64,000 nucleotides of DNA from Viridibacillus sp050279675 (GTDB lineage Bacteria > Bacillota > Bacilli > Bacillales_A > Planococcaceae), in the NCBI RefSeq assembly GCF_050279675.1, contig NZ_JBNNUK010000008.1, positions 96,827-160,826 on the forward strand. The letters are read 5' to 3'. The notes beneath the pieces are model-generated. The model saw nothing but the letters and a program-made list of their open reading frames with translations. It made no database searches and was not told where the DNA came from. Positions 1-8,970 of this stretch are shown piece after piece (position 1 is the first letter of the stretch; every line of letters begins with the position of its first letter). A program made the position numbers and the translations under genes.

Positions 1-437
1 TTCATTTCATGGCTAAGAAGCAACTTTTTGATCATAAGCTACTAGGTTGGTTTATTACGAAGATGAATGCTTTTCCTGTAGATCGTGATAATCCTGGACC
101 AAGTGCAATTAAAATACCAATGAAGTTGTTAAAAGATGGTGAAGTAGTAGGTATTTTCCCAAGTGGAACACGAAATGCGGAAGGAAACTCTTTAAAGCAA
201 GGTGCGATTACAATTGCTCAATTATCCAAAGCACCAATTGTACCAGCTGCATATATTGGGCCGAATACACCGGGTGAAGTATTTGCTCGTGAAAAGGGCT
301 ACCTTATCTATGGTGAACCCATTTATATTACGGCTAAAGGTAAAGCTGGAAGAGAAGAATTTACGCATCTTCTTGAAGAACAATTAGCTACGTTACAGAA
401 GAAGCTAGAAGAGAAAATTGCTCATGACGCTAGCTGA
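1..437 (+). CDS. plsC: 1-acyl-sn-glycerol-3-phosphate acyltransferase, 3' part
   Basis: This is the C-terminal part of a PlsC/AGPAT-family enzyme, which acylates lysophosphatidic acid to phosphatidic acid at the inner face of the membrane. The reading frame is already open at base 3 (His-Phe before the first Met), so the gene begins upstream of the window. The missing part would hold the catalytic NHxxxxD motif. Visible family signatures are FPVDRD, the FPSGTRN block (a variant of motif III, FPEGTR) and the motif IV region IVPAAYIG. The end is intact with a TGA stop. The family call is firm. The exact acyl preference cannot be seen. Confidence 0.9.
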   Translation, partial: HFMAKKQLFDHKLLGWFITKMNAFPVDRDNPGPSAIKIPMKLLKDGEVVGIFPSGTRNAEGNSLKQGAITIAQLSKAPIVPAAYIGPNTPGEVFAREKGYLIYGEPIYITAKGKAGREEFTHLLEEQLATLQKKLEEKIAHDAS

Positions 438-559
438 TTTTTAATCAGTTAGTGACTATAAAACAACATAGAGTATATCTACCTACTGCGGGGGCAAATC
501 AACTTTAAAGTAGCTGAAAAAGAATCGTTAATACACAATTTCTTTTAGGGGTGGAGCGT

Positions 560-841
560 ATGGTTACTGTTGATTTTTATGAAAAAGACGAGAAAGTTGG
601 AGGTAAGTCTCCGTTAGAAGTAATGGCAGAAAAGCGTAGTCAACTGATTTTTAAACAAAGAATGTCAGTTGGACTTACGCAGTCTGAATTAGCGGTACAG
701 GCAAATGTAACGCAGAAAACGGTAAGTCGAATTGAACGTGGAGACATAAAAGTTCGTGAAACGACTTTACAAAAGGTTTATGATGTTTTGGGGATAACGG
801 AAGAACATCTTATTGTATTAAAGGACCATCCGAATACATAA
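560..841 (+). CDS. Small XRE-family helix-turn-helix regulator
   Basis: A protein of about 93 residues with a Cro/C1-type HTH domain in its centre (LTQSELAVQANVTQKTVSRIERG), fitting sequence-specific DNA binding. The ATG at 560 is chosen because the purine-rich run AGGGGTGGAG lies just before it. A GTG at 551 would lie inside that ribosome binding site. The N-terminal 25 residues are charged and the protein has no second domain, so it is a stand-alone repressor or activator of unknown targets. It is followed by its own terminator and is monocistronic. No operator repeat was recognised nearby. Confidence 0.75.
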   Translation: MVTVDFYEKDEKVGGKSPLEVMAEKRSQLIFKQRMSVGLTQSELAVQANVTQKTVSRIERGDIKVRETTLQKVYDVLGITEEHLIVLKDHPNT

Positions 842-857
842 AGAAATACTACTTTTA

Positions 858-892
858 AGTGCCATATCTGATATGATAGGGCGCTTTTTTTA
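858..892 (+). terminator. Rho-independent terminator after the XRE gene
   Basis: Arms AGTGCC and GGCGCT (one G-U pair) close a hairpin followed by a run of seven T. Confidence 0.7.
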
Positions 893-1043
893 GGTTCAAC
901 TACTTGGAAAAAGGATTAATTGGTTGATTTGTATAAATAGTTGTAGTGAAAAATTGCGTTAATGAGCTGGTAAATGGGATAATATAACTAATGTTAAGTT
1001 ATAATGAAATATATGGAATACCTTTAGTAGGGGGAGAGTTTAA

Positions 1044-1580
1044 GTGGAAAAAAGTCAAAAAAAAGAATTGCTTTCTTGGTTACGTCCCATTCTCATTGCT
1101 GTTATTATCGCTGTTGTTTGTCGCCAGTTTTTGATTGCACCTATAACAGTTAGGGGAGAGTCAATGGAGCCAACATATGTTGATAACAATAAAGTGTTAA
1201 TAAGTAAATTAAGTCATATTGAAAGATTCGATATCATTGTATTTGATGCGCCGGACTCAGACGAGAAATATATTAAAAGGGTAATTGGTTTACCTGGTGA
1301 CCATGTAGCAATGAAGGATGACACGCTTTACATAAATGGGAAGGCATACGAAGAGCCGTACTTAAACACGAAGAAAGAAAATTTATTGGAAGGCCATTTT
1401 ACATATGATTTTACGTTAGAAGAAATAACAGATGAAAAAGTAGTGCCTTCTAATAGCTATTTTGTTCTTGGGGATAATCGTTTGGAAAGCTCTGATAGTA
1501 GAGAATATGGCTTTATTTCAAAAAACGCAGTGAAGGGCGAAGTGAAGCTTAAGTTTTTCCCCATATCAATAGTTAAATAA
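1044..1580 (+). CDS. sipS: Type I signal peptidase
   Basis: This enzyme cleaves signal peptides from secreted proteins at the outer face of the membrane. At 178 residues it matches Bacillus SipS/T/U-type proteins. One N-terminal transmembrane segment (about residues 13-32) is followed by the catalytic serine box GESMEPT (Ser40), then YIKRVIGLPGD with the general-base lysine at about position 78. The conserved GDNRLESSDSR block lies near the C-terminus. The GTG start at 1044 follows a strong GGGGGAGAG site. It is flanked by terminators and appears to be transcribed alone. Which paralogue it corresponds to (SipS, T or U) is not certain. Confidence 0.93.
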   Translation: MEKSQKKELLSWLRPILIAVIIAVVCRQFLIAPITVRGESMEPTYVDNNKVLISKLSHIERFDIIVFDAPDSDEKYIKRVIGLPGDHVAMKDDTLYINGKAYEEPYLNTKKENLLEGHFTYDFTLEEITDEKVVPSNSYFVLGDNRLESSDSREYGFISKNAVKGEVKLKFFPISIVK

Positions 1581-1668
1581 GGGAACCTTAATTGATATTT
1601 TGGGATGTAAAAAGGTATATTAAACTAAATTGAAAAAATGAAATTGAAGAGACTCGTAGAGTGAATAT

Positions 1669-1704
1669 AAAAAGGTCTTCCTATCAAGGGAGGCTTTTTG
1701 TTTT
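1669..1704 (+). terminator. Rho-independent terminator after signal peptidase
   Basis: Hairpin AAAGGTCTTCC / GGGAGGCTTT with G-U pairs, followed by T-rich sequence. Confidence 0.6.
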
Positions 1705-1873
1705 GTATAAATTTATGTAAAGTAATATAAAATTGTTTATATATATTTATATCTATCAAATAATTATAATAGATATGGAATATATGCTAAAAATAGCGGA
1801 GAAATTGTGGAGATAATTGAATGCGAGAGTGTTTTATAATATGCAATTTTTTTAGAATAAGAGGTGTAAAGAG

Positions 1874-4800
1874 TTGAAGATGTTCATAAATTTTAGGTCG
1901 GTGGCATTGGTAGCATGGCTAATTATAACAATAGTTATGATTTTGACAATGCCTGATATGGACCGGCTTGTTAAAGAAAAAGGGCATTTGAATGTAAGTA
2001 GTGCAGTGCAAAGTGGAATTGCAGCTGAGATGATGAAAGAAATGAATGATAAAAGTGGTGAACACTATTCCTTCACTGCAGTCTTCCATAGTGATACAGA
2101 TAAAAAATTATCTGGTGAGCAATTAGAAGAAATTTGTACAGCGATTACTCGTTTAAAAGATCACCAAATTGATCTGGGTATTACATCCATAATGTCGCAT
2201 ACAGACAGTAAGGAAATGAAATCGCAGCTTGTTTCAGAAGATGGGACAACCATCTTGACGCAAATTACAATAGATAAAAAGCAAGGTGAAATTTCAAATG
2301 TTGAGAAAGAATTAAATACATATTTTCAATTGAATAATGTAGATACATATTTAACTGGAACTGACTTGGTGATTAGAGATTTTGCAAAGTCTACACAAGA
2401 TGGCGTTGCGAAGACAGAGGTTATTGCTATTATGTTTATTGTAGTTGTATTAATTCTAGTTTTTCGTTCACCGGTAGTTCCATTGATTTCTGTAGTAACA
2501 GTTGGTATAGCTTACATCGTTTCTTTAGGAGCTATCGCACATTTAGTGGACAAGTGGGATTTTCCATTCTCCAATTTTACACAAGTGTTCCTAGTTGTTG
2601 CGCTCTTTGGTGTCGGTACAGATTACAACATCTTACTGTATACCCGATTTAAAAAAGAACTTAGAGATACTAGCAATTGTTTAATAGCTGTAAGAGCAAC
2701 TTATAAAACTGCTGGGAAAACGGTTCTTTATAGTGGTGTAGCTGTGTTTATAGGTTTTATAGCATTGAGCTTTTCAGACTTTCCTTTATACAAGGCAAGT
2801 TCCCTCGTAGCAGTAGGTGTGGGGATCTTATTACTTGTCCTTACCACGTTGAACCCATTCTTTATGGTTTTCCTAGGTGAAAAAATGTTCTGGCCAGTCA
2901 GAAATTTCGAAGGACATGGTGAAAGTAAATTATGGTCAATTTTAGCGAAGTATGCATATTATAGACCCATTTTAGCGTTGCTTTTAGTAGCCATTATATG
3001 TACGCCATTTATTATGAAAAATTCAGGTGAATTAAATTACAATGATTTATTAGAGATTGCTGATAGCTATGAATCAAAACAAGGGATTAAGGTTATTGAA
3101 GAGCATTTCCCACCAGGTTTCTCATCTCCAACAAATATCGTCATTAAAGGAAGAACGACTTTAGATAACCAAAAGTCTCTACAATCACTTGATGAATTAA
3201 CTCAAGCTATTGCAGAAATAAATGGTGTATCAAAGGTATATTCGACAACTAGACCTGAAGGGAATCGAGTGAAGGAACTTTACTTGAATCGCCAAACTGA
3301 ACAAGTTAATAGTGGCTTAGGAAACGCACAGGATGGCATCGGAGCAATTCATAATGGTTTATCAATTGCTGGGGATGGACTTAGTAAAGCCGATGATAGT
3401 GGGATTGAAAATGTCCAAAAGTTAATTGACGGTACTACAGAAGTAAAATCAGGAATATTAGCATTGAACTCTGCTATGGAGAAAGTTACAAATGGCTTCC
3501 AACATGGAGCAACAGGAGCCGATCAAATTCAAACAGGCTTAAATGAATTAAATAACAATATCGCGAAATTGTCTGTTGGTACCAGACAATTACAGGATGG
3601 GTATGCAGATTTATATACAGGCCTTCATACATTTTCACAATATTTTTCATCATTGAGTGATGCAATTATCGGCGCTAGACAAGGGTATGCGCGGATTGAA
3701 GTTTCTATGAAGGCTCTGATTAAAACAAATCCTGAATTAGAAAATGATGAAAATATAAGAACTACTCTACGTATAGCACGAGCGGGTCAGCTAGAGTTCT
3801 TGGTATTAAAAAACCAAATGAATAAAATTGAGCCACAGTATAATAACGCGATGAAATCATTTAATAAAGCAAATGCTTCATTCTCAACAATTAATAATGG
3901 CTTAACGTATGTTGAGCAGGGTGTGAAGCAACTTGAAAATGGAGCACGAGAATTAAAAACAGGATTAGATAAAGGAGAAAATGGTTCTGAGCAAATTGCT
4001 AGTAATCTACCCTATTTACAAAACGGACTAACTCAAATTAATAATGGCCAGGAGCAACTGAAGTCAGGACTTTCTGATTTACAACAACACATGGAAACTT
4101 TGCAAAAAGGTCTTGCTGATAGTACAGATGGTTTAGATGAAGTTAGTGCAGGCCTAGCGAATGCACAAGATTATTTAGGCAACGTTAGTAACTCAAAATC
4201 AACTGCGAAATTCTTTGTTCCTAAGAATGTTTTAGAGGGAGAGGATTTCCAAAGAAGCTTGGATATGTATATGTCTGAAAATCGGGAAATGACAAGATTA
4301 ATGGTCGTTCTTGATGTTAATCCATATTCAAAAGAGGCAATGCATATCGTTGAGAAAATCAATGAACGTATAGAATCAGTTTCAAAAACTGGCGAGTTAA
4401 AAAATGCGCAAATTGCAATAGGTGGGAAGACTGCTCAAAATCTAGATTTACAAGATATTTCGAGCAATGATTTTACGAGGACTATTATTATTATGCTCAT
4501 CGGTATTGGAGTGGTACTTGTTATTATTACACGTTCACTTTGGAGACCAATAATTATTATTGCTTCATTAATTATTGCCTATTACTCATCACTTGGAATT
4601 TGCGAATTAATTAGTAAATATATTTTAAATATTGATGCCTTAAGTTGGAGTGTCCCTTTCTTTGGCTTCATTATGCTAATTTCATTAGGAGTAGATTATA
4701 GTATCTTCATGATGATGCGCTTCAATGAACTTGAACAGAAATCTAGTGAAGCAATAATAGTGGCTGCAAAAAATATCGGTGCGGTTGTATTATCAGCAGC

Positions 4801-4990
4801 AGTTATTTTAGGTGGTACATTTGCTGCGTTAATTCCTTCAGGCATTTTGACGTTGATACAAGTAGCACTAGTTGTCATAGTGGGGCTTGTATTAATGAGT
4901 TTACTATTGATGCCAATCTTTACACCTGCAATGTTTGGGCTAACTCATAAGCTTAGACAGTTTGGTGATAGAAAGAAGTCCAATAATTAA
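1874..4990 (+). CDS. MMPL/RND-type membrane transporter with long extracellular repeat region
   Basis: A 1038-residue MMPL-family protein, predicted to export lipids, lipopeptides or other hydrophobic compounds using the proton gradient. It has two MMPL halves. Each has a large extracytoplasmic loop after the first helix and a helix cluster carrying the family motif (GTDYNILLYTRF near residue 252, GVDYSIFMMMRF near 942). Between them, residues about 470-800 form a long region rich in NGL, LxxGL and QLxxG repeats, predicted helical. This resembles the stalks of YhgE/Pip and YueB-type proteins. The TTG start at 1874 follows GAGGTG with a 7-base gap. B. subtilis YdgH is the nearest family member I know. 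Its substrate is unknown. Confidence 0.85.
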   Translation: MKMFINFRSVALVAWLIITIVMILTMPDMDRLVKEKGHLNVSSAVQSGIAAEMMKEMNDKSGEHYSFTAVFHSDTDKKLSGEQLEEICTAITRLKDHQIDLGITSIMSHTDSKEMKSQLVSEDGTTILTQITIDKKQGEISNVEKELNTYFQLNNVDTYLTGTDLVIRDFAKSTQDGVAKTEVIAIMFIVVVLILVFRSPVVPLISVVTVGIAYIVSLGAIAHLVDKWDFPFSNFTQVFLVVALFGVGTDYNILLYTRFKKELRDTSNCLIAVRATYKTAGKTVLYSGVAVFIGFIALSFSDFPLYKASSLVAVGVGILLLVLTTLNPFFMVFLGEKMFWPVRNFEGHGESKLWSILAKYAYYRPILALLLVAIICTPFIMKNSGELNYNDLLEIADSYESKQGIKVIEEHFPPGFSSPTNIVIKGRTTLDNQKSLQSLDELTQAIAEINGVSKVYSTTRPEGNRVKELYLNRQTEQVNSGLGNAQDGIGAIHNGLSIAGDGLSKADDSGIENVQKLIDGTTEVKSGILALNSAMEKVTNGFQHGATGADQIQTGLNELNNNIAKLSVGTRQLQDGYADLYTGLHTFSQYFSSLSDAIIGARQGYARIEVSMKALIKTNPELENDENIRTTLRIARAGQLEFLVLKNQMNKIEPQYNNAMKSFNKANASFSTINNGLTYVEQGVKQLENGARELKTGLDKGENGSEQIASNLPYLQNGLTQINNGQEQLKSGLSDLQQHMETLQKGLADSTDGLDEVSAGLANAQDYLGNVSNSKSTAKFFVPKNVLEGEDFQRSLDMYMSENREMTRLMVVLDVNPYSKEAMHIVEKINERIESVSKTGELKNAQIAIGGKTAQNLDLQDISSNDFTRTIIIMLIGIGVVLVIITRSLWRPIIIIASLIIAYYSSLGICELISKYILNIDALSWSVPFFGFIMLISLGVDYSIFMMMRFNELEQKSSEAIIVAAKNIGAVVLSAAVILGGTFAALIPSGILTLIQVALVVIVGLVLMSLLLMPIFTPAMFGLTHKLRQFGDRKKSNN

Positions 4991-5011
4991 AGGGATTCTT
5001 TAAAAAAAATG

Positions 5012-5061
5012 TAAGCTACTTTACCATTTTGAAAGAGATGTGTAGAGTAGCTTATATTTTT
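5012..5061 (+). terminator. Rho-independent terminator after MMPL gene
   Basis: Perfect arms TAAGCTACT and AGTAGCTTA close a hairpin followed by a T-rich tail. Confidence 0.7.
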
Positions 5062-5153
5062 ATCTAGAATGGGCTTTCTGACTATTCGTGACTAAGTGCA
5101 TATATAGATGGGTGAAAATAAATGAAGTTAGAGTAATAAGGAGATGTATTACG

Positions 5154-5370
5154 ATGAATGGTAAAGTATCGCAAGCTGAGTACAATAAATATTCTGTTAT
5201 GCTAGAGCTCCAAGCGGATTACTATGCAGGTGTATGGAGTCATACATGGTTATGTCGTACCTGAAAGTTTTACACACGGTACATCTAAACAGCGTGTAAA
5301 ATGGTTTGAAAAAGGATTTCATAATGGGACAATTGAAGGTGGAGACACTTTCAATGCTAAAGACTTATAG
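5154..5370 (+). pseudogene. Remnant of a neutral zinc metallopeptidase (YpfJ family)
   Basis: Two pieces of one protein lie in different frames. The first, from the ATG at 5154, contains YNKYSVMLELQADYYAGVW and ends in a premature TGA at about 5262. The second frame carries HGYVVPESFTHGTSKQRVKWF and ends in TAG at 5368-5370. In the YpfJ-type metallopeptidases these blocks are separated by roughly 30 residues, so there is an internal deletion with a frame change at about 5242-5250. The N-terminal two thirds, including the HExxH zinc motif, is absent. This is a dead fragment. The intergenic stretch 4991-5567 otherwise holds only the MMPL terminator and the yeeI leader. Confidence 0.75.
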
Positions 5371-5567
5371 GAACTAGAAAAGGGTATAAAACGCTGAAAA
5401 ATACGAAAGAAGACTAGTTTAGCCCCCTTTCCGCATTTGACGAATATATTAATTGCTATGAAAATAGTGTATAATACTACAGTAAATTAATGGCTTATCC
5501 TCAAGTGGGCAAAAGTAATGCCCGCGCGTCATTTATATGTAGACTATTTGAAAGAGAGTGAAAATAC

Positions 5568-6281
5568 ATGGGACGTAAGTGGAACAATATTAAAGAGAAA
5601 AAAGCTGCTAAAGACCAAAGCACAAGCCGTATTAACGCTAAATTTGGACGTGAAATTTATGTAGCTGCTAAACAAGGAGAACCTAATCCGGAATCTAACG
5701 GTGCATTAAAAGTTGTTTTAGAACGGGCTAAAACATACAGTGTACCAAAACATATTATTGATCGTGCAATCGATAAAGCTAAAGGCGGCGGAGATGAAAA
5801 CTTCGATGAACTTCGTTATGAAGGTTTCGGACCGAATGGCTCTATGGTCATCGTTGATGCTTTAACAAATAACGTAAACCGTACTGCTGCAGATGTACGT
5901 GCTACATACGGTAAAAACAACGGGAACATGGGTGTCAGTGGTTCTGTAGCTTATATGTTCGATCCTACAGCTGTATTCGGTATCGAAGGAAAAGAAGCTG
6001 AGGAAGTACTTGAAATGCTAATTGAAGCTGATGTTGATGTACGTGACGTATTTGATGAAGGTGAAGCAACAATTATTTATGCTGAACCATCTCAGTTCAA
6101 CGCAGTACAAGAAGCTTTAAAGGCACAAGGTATTACGGAATTCACAGTAGCAGAATTAACAATGCTACCACAAACTGAAATCCAACTTACAGGCGATGAT
6201 CTAGCAAAATTTGAAAAGTTAATTGATGCACTAGAAGAACTTGACGATGTTCAACAAGTTTATCACAATGTTGAACTTTAA
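5568..6281 (+). CDS. yeeI: YebC/PmpR-family protein, YeeI type
   Basis: A 237-residue TACO1/YebC-family protein. Members act as translation-elongation helpers at proline stretches or as DNA-binding regulators. The N-terminus MGRKWNNIKEKKAA is the YeeI/YeeN version, unlike the MAGHSKW start of the other YebC branch. Further family blocks are GREIYVAAKQGEPNPESN, YEGFGPNGSMVIVD and NNVNRTAADVR. All three predicted domains are present at full length. The ATG follows GAAAGAGAGTG. It is monocistronic, with a strong terminator 50 bases downstream. The family is certain; the biochemical role of this branch is not. Confidence 0.92.
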   Translation: MGRKWNNIKEKKAAKDQSTSRINAKFGREIYVAAKQGEPNPESNGALKVVLERAKTYSVPKHIIDRAIDKAKGGGDENFDELRYEGFGPNGSMVIVDALTNNVNRTAADVRATYGKNNGNMGVSGSVAYMFDPTAVFGIEGKEAEEVLEMLIEADVDVRDVFDEGEATIIYAEPSQFNAVQEALKAQGITEFTVAELTMLPQTEIQLTGDDLAKFEKLIDALEELDDVQQVYHNVEL

Positions 6282-6332
6282 TAGCTGAGGGTTCTCAGGT
6301 TCAATAAATCCAATTTATTACTTGGACAACTT

Positions 6333-6366
6333 AAAGCCAGTGGCAATTTTGCCACTGGCTTTTTTA
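6333..6366 (+). terminator. Strong terminator after yeeI
   Basis: Perfect 13-base arms AAAGCCAGTGGCA / TGCCACTGGCTTT with a T tail. Confidence 0.9.
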
Positions 6367-6442
6367 TGAACTTTTGAGGCATGGACAGTAAATATTACTG
6401 ATTCCATAATGTTAGTAACAATAATTGATCTATAGAAAAAGG

Positions 6443-6464
6443 ATGTGCATATGAATATGCACAT
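6443..6464. repeat. Perfect 22-base palindrome
   Basis: ATGTGCATAT and its exact reverse complement ATATGCACAT are separated by GA. There is no T tail, so it looks more like a protein-binding site than a terminator. It lies about 80 bases beyond the yeeI terminator. Confidence 0.5.
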
Positions 6465-6501
6465 GTTGAATTAGAGCAATGATACATAAAAATAAAACTA
6501 A

Positions 6502-6551
6502 GAGGTATGTCACAAGTCGATTTTTTGACTTCGGGATACCTCACTTTTTGT
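6502..6551. terminator. Hairpin with T tail in the yeeI-ydaJ intergenic region
   Basis: Outer arms GAGGTAT / ATACCTC enclose an inner pairing AAGTCGA / TGACTT, followed by ACTTTTTG. No gene directly precedes it, so it may be left over from a lost gene or serve as a second stop. Confidence 0.45.
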
Positions 6552-7037
6552 AGGAAGATAGAATGTGTATTTATATTTTTTTGCCGTTATTTAAAACTAT
6601 CTAATGTCTATAGTCACATTCCTTGCTTTATTACTATGAAAATTAGGTAAAGAATAGTAAAATAGAATTAAATAATAGAGATAAATAGTAAGTAAATGGT
6701 TTGAAATGGGTTAAAAAAACGATTTTCCCCTATATTAATATATTGAAAATAATTAATGAAGTGTTAAAAAAGCGGAAAGTTTATATCTCTATTTAGATGA
6801 ATAACTTTTAAATGAACAATATAAAACTTATTAAACATCGAATCATAATATAGATTTGAAAATATTTAAGTCATGAAAGGTATTTAAGAATAGATGCCAT
6901 TATATTATTTCAATATATGTGTAATAGGGAGAATATATCTGATGTTTACTAATGACATAAAAGGGTAGCTGATAACCGTGGAAACAAAATTCCCTAATTT
7001 TGGTCATCTAGTAGACCCGATAGGAAGGGTATTATAT

Positions 7038-8138
7038 ATGAGAATACTATCAATGTTATTGCTTTTTTCTGTACTTATTTTAAGCTCATGTTCTTCAGTT
7101 GAACAATCAGATAAGCAATTAAAAGTGCTCAAGGCAGAGGTACCTAAAGTTGAAACAGAAGCATTTATTCAAAAGTATCTTATCCAAAAGGATGGACGTA
7201 TACGCACTAATTTGACAGATCGAACTGATAACTATTTATCTGAATCAGTCGGATTATGGATGCAATATTTAGTAGAAAGAGATAGCTATAATCAGTTCCA
7301 GAATCAAGTTGAAGTGCTCAGAAGCTTTTTTTTAACCAACGATAATTTAATTGCTTGGGAGCTAAATGGAGAAGAGAAGGCAGCTACTAATGCTGCTATC
7401 GATGATTTACGCATTGTGGATGCACTGTTTAATGCAGGGGAGCAGTGGGGGAATCCAGCTTATACAAAACTCGCTCAACAGTTAGGTGAACGTTTTGTTA
7501 GTGTTCAGATAAAAAATAAGCTAATGGTTGATTACGTAGATTTAAAAAGTAAGAAGCAGAGTAATGAAGTGACTATTAGCTATATCATTCCGTCTGGTTT
7601 TGATCATTTACAAAGTGCGGGATTAATATCGTCTGATGTATATGAAGCAAATCGTAATTTACTATTAAAGGCTCCGCTCTCTAAGAATGGATTTTACCCA
7701 AAATATTACGATGTGGAAAAAGCTAATTATTACTATGATGAAGAAATCAACTTAATTGACCAGCTATATGTCGGATATCATTCGTCACAATGGAAAGGCA
7801 ATACGGATAAGGTAATGCAATTCTTGAAAAAGGATTTTGCAACAAACGGAGGAAAGTTATTTGGTCGTTATGATGCAGAGACGTTTAGGCCAACAGTAAA
7901 TTATGAAGCTCCTTCGGTTTATGCGTTGGCAATCTTATTTTCATTAGAACGTGGTGATAAGAAGTTTGCTCAACAACTTTATAATAGAATGCGGATTTTA
8001 CAACAAAGCAATAAAAAGCAGGAGTATTACGGAGGATACATTGATGTAGAAACTCAAGAAACACATGCATTTGATAACTTATTGCCTTTAATTGCAGAAA
8101 GGAAGGGATTGAATGGGGCGGTTTTTAAACGCAAATAA
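7038..8138 (+). CDS. ydaJ: Lipoprotein with predicted glycoside-hydrolase fold (YdaJ-like)
   Basis: First gene of a five-gene exopolysaccharide operon. The 366-residue product starts with a lipoprotein signal (MRILSMLLLFSVLILSSC), the lipobox cysteine being at about residue 18. It is therefore anchored outside the membrane. The body resembles the all-alpha GH8-like domain of B. subtilis YdaJ, thought to trim the secreted glycan. Catalytic residues could not be pinned down by eye. The ATG at 7038 sits 7 bases after AGGAAGGG. An upstream in-frame GTG at 6978 would put 20 polar residues before the signal peptide and is rejected. The gene overlaps ydaK by 26 bases. Confidence 0.8.
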   Translation: MRILSMLLLFSVLILSSCSSVEQSDKQLKVLKAEVPKVETEAFIQKYLIQKDGRIRTNLTDRTDNYLSESVGLWMQYLVERDSYNQFQNQVEVLRSFFLTNDNLIAWELNGEEKAATNAAIDDLRIVDALFNAGEQWGNPAYTKLAQQLGERFVSVQIKNKLMVDYVDLKSKKQSNEVTISYIIPSGFDHLQSAGLISSDVYEANRNLLLKAPLSKNGFYPKYYDVEKANYYYDEEINLIDQLYVGYHSSQWKGNTDKVMQFLKKDFATNGGKLFGRYDAETFRPTVNYEAPSVYALAILFSLERGDKKFAQQLYNRMRILQQSNKKQEYYGGYIDVETQETHAFDNLLPLIAERKGLNGAVFKRK

Positions 8139-8970
8139 GCAATCTCTATTGCTAATTACGATACTTATTTTATTATTACAATTTCCTGCTTATTTCATGT
8201 TGGGTTATGAGAGAGAAGAAATTCTTTTATATATTTTTTTAATCATTTTAATTATTGTGAGTTTATTATTAGGAACAGTAACAGGTCTGATTTTTAGTTT
8301 AATATTCATCTTCGTTATTGGTAGTGTTTTGATTTATTTTAATTATACTGATAATGCAATTGCAATTAGCTTTACAATGCCGGTACAGCTGTTTTTGGTT
8401 TATGGGCTAATGATCATTATTCTGGTGTTAGTTGCAGGGCGTTTACATGAAGTTATTATTGCCCGGGAAAAGCTGAATCAGCGTTTGCAAGAGGAAGTAC
8501 GCAATTTTATCGCTGTCGATGTAGAAACTGGTTTTGATAACAGCTATCGAATGGGGATAGCGATAACAGAAGAGATGATGCGTGTAGATCGTTATGGTAA
8601 ATCATTTACTCTAATTCTATTACAGATTGACCACTTAAAAGATTTTAATAGACTTTATGGTGCTAAAGAGACAAAACAATTGCTTCAGGGATTAGCTCAA
8701 ACAATGGATAAGGCAATGCGTTTGACAGATAAAAAATTTAGATATGATACGGATCGTTTTGCTATTTTATTGACAGAAACCGGTGGCGATTCAATTGATT
8801 TAGTAATCGGTAAACTTGCTAGCAAGATTAAAACGCACCAGCTTTTAAGTGGTAAATATGTAACTTTGACATTCCGTACGGGTTATTTTGTATATGAGCC
8901 GAAACTAGATACTTCATATGATGAGATTATCAGTAGGGTTGAAAGTGAGATGGTTTCTCATGAATTATAA
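8113..8970 (+). CDS. ydaK: Membrane c-di-GMP receptor with degenerate GGDEF domain (YdaK-like)
   Basis: A 285-residue protein with about four transmembrane helices (residues 10-110), a short coiled linker and a GGDEF-type domain (about 130-285). The catalytic GGDEF signature is replaced by DTDRF at 212-216, so cyclase activity is unlikely. The inhibitory-site motif RxxD is intact as RLTD at 203-206, exactly five residues before the signature, as in c-di-GMP-binding enzymes. In B. subtilis, YdaK is known to bind c-di-GMP and switch on the YdaJLMN system; the same role is inferred here. The ATG at 8113 follows AAAGGAAGGG inside the end of ydaJ. Confidence 0.87.
   Translation: MGRFLNANKQSLLLITILILLLQFPAYFMLGYEREEILLYIFLIILIIVSLLLGTVTGLIFSLIFIFVIGSVLIYFNYTDNAIAISFTMPVQLFLVYGLMIIILVLVAGRLHEVIIAREKLNQRLQEEVRNFIAVDVETGFDNSYRMGIAITEEMMRVDRYGKSFTLILLQIDHLKDFNRLYGAKETKQLLQGLAQTMDKAMRLTDKKFRYDTDRFAILLTETGGDSIDLVIGKLASKIKTHQLLSGKYVTLTFRTGYFVYEPKLDTSYDEIISRVESEMVSHEL

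Larger units (their letters stand above)
6367..7037. other. AT-rich intergenic region before the glycan operon
   Basis: About 670 bases with no credible gene. It holds a 22-base palindrome (6443-6464), a hairpin with a T tail (6502-6551), then about 400 very AT-rich bases. The last 90 bases before ydaJ contain short inverted repeats (GGAA/TTCC, GGTC/GACC) that could form a leader structure. I matched these to no known riboswitch. No clear sigma-A promoter could be assigned by eye. Confidence 0.5.

Noticed and set aside
5430..5490. Sigma-A promoter for yeeI from TTGACG and TATAAT.
   Set aside because: The two hexamers are 27 bases apart, too far for one promoter; no better pair was found.
6940..7030. 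Possible c-di-GMP riboswitch before ydaJ, suggested by GGTAGCTGATAACC and the c-di-GMP theme of the operon.
   Set aside because: The conserved GEMM core (CACGCACAGGGCAAACC and GGGACGCAAAGCC blocks) is absent, so resemblance is limited to one short hairpin.
6978..7037. N-terminal extension of ydaJ from GTG 6978.
   Set aside because: It would bury the lipoprotein signal 20 residues inside; AGGAAGGG marks ATG 7038 as the start.
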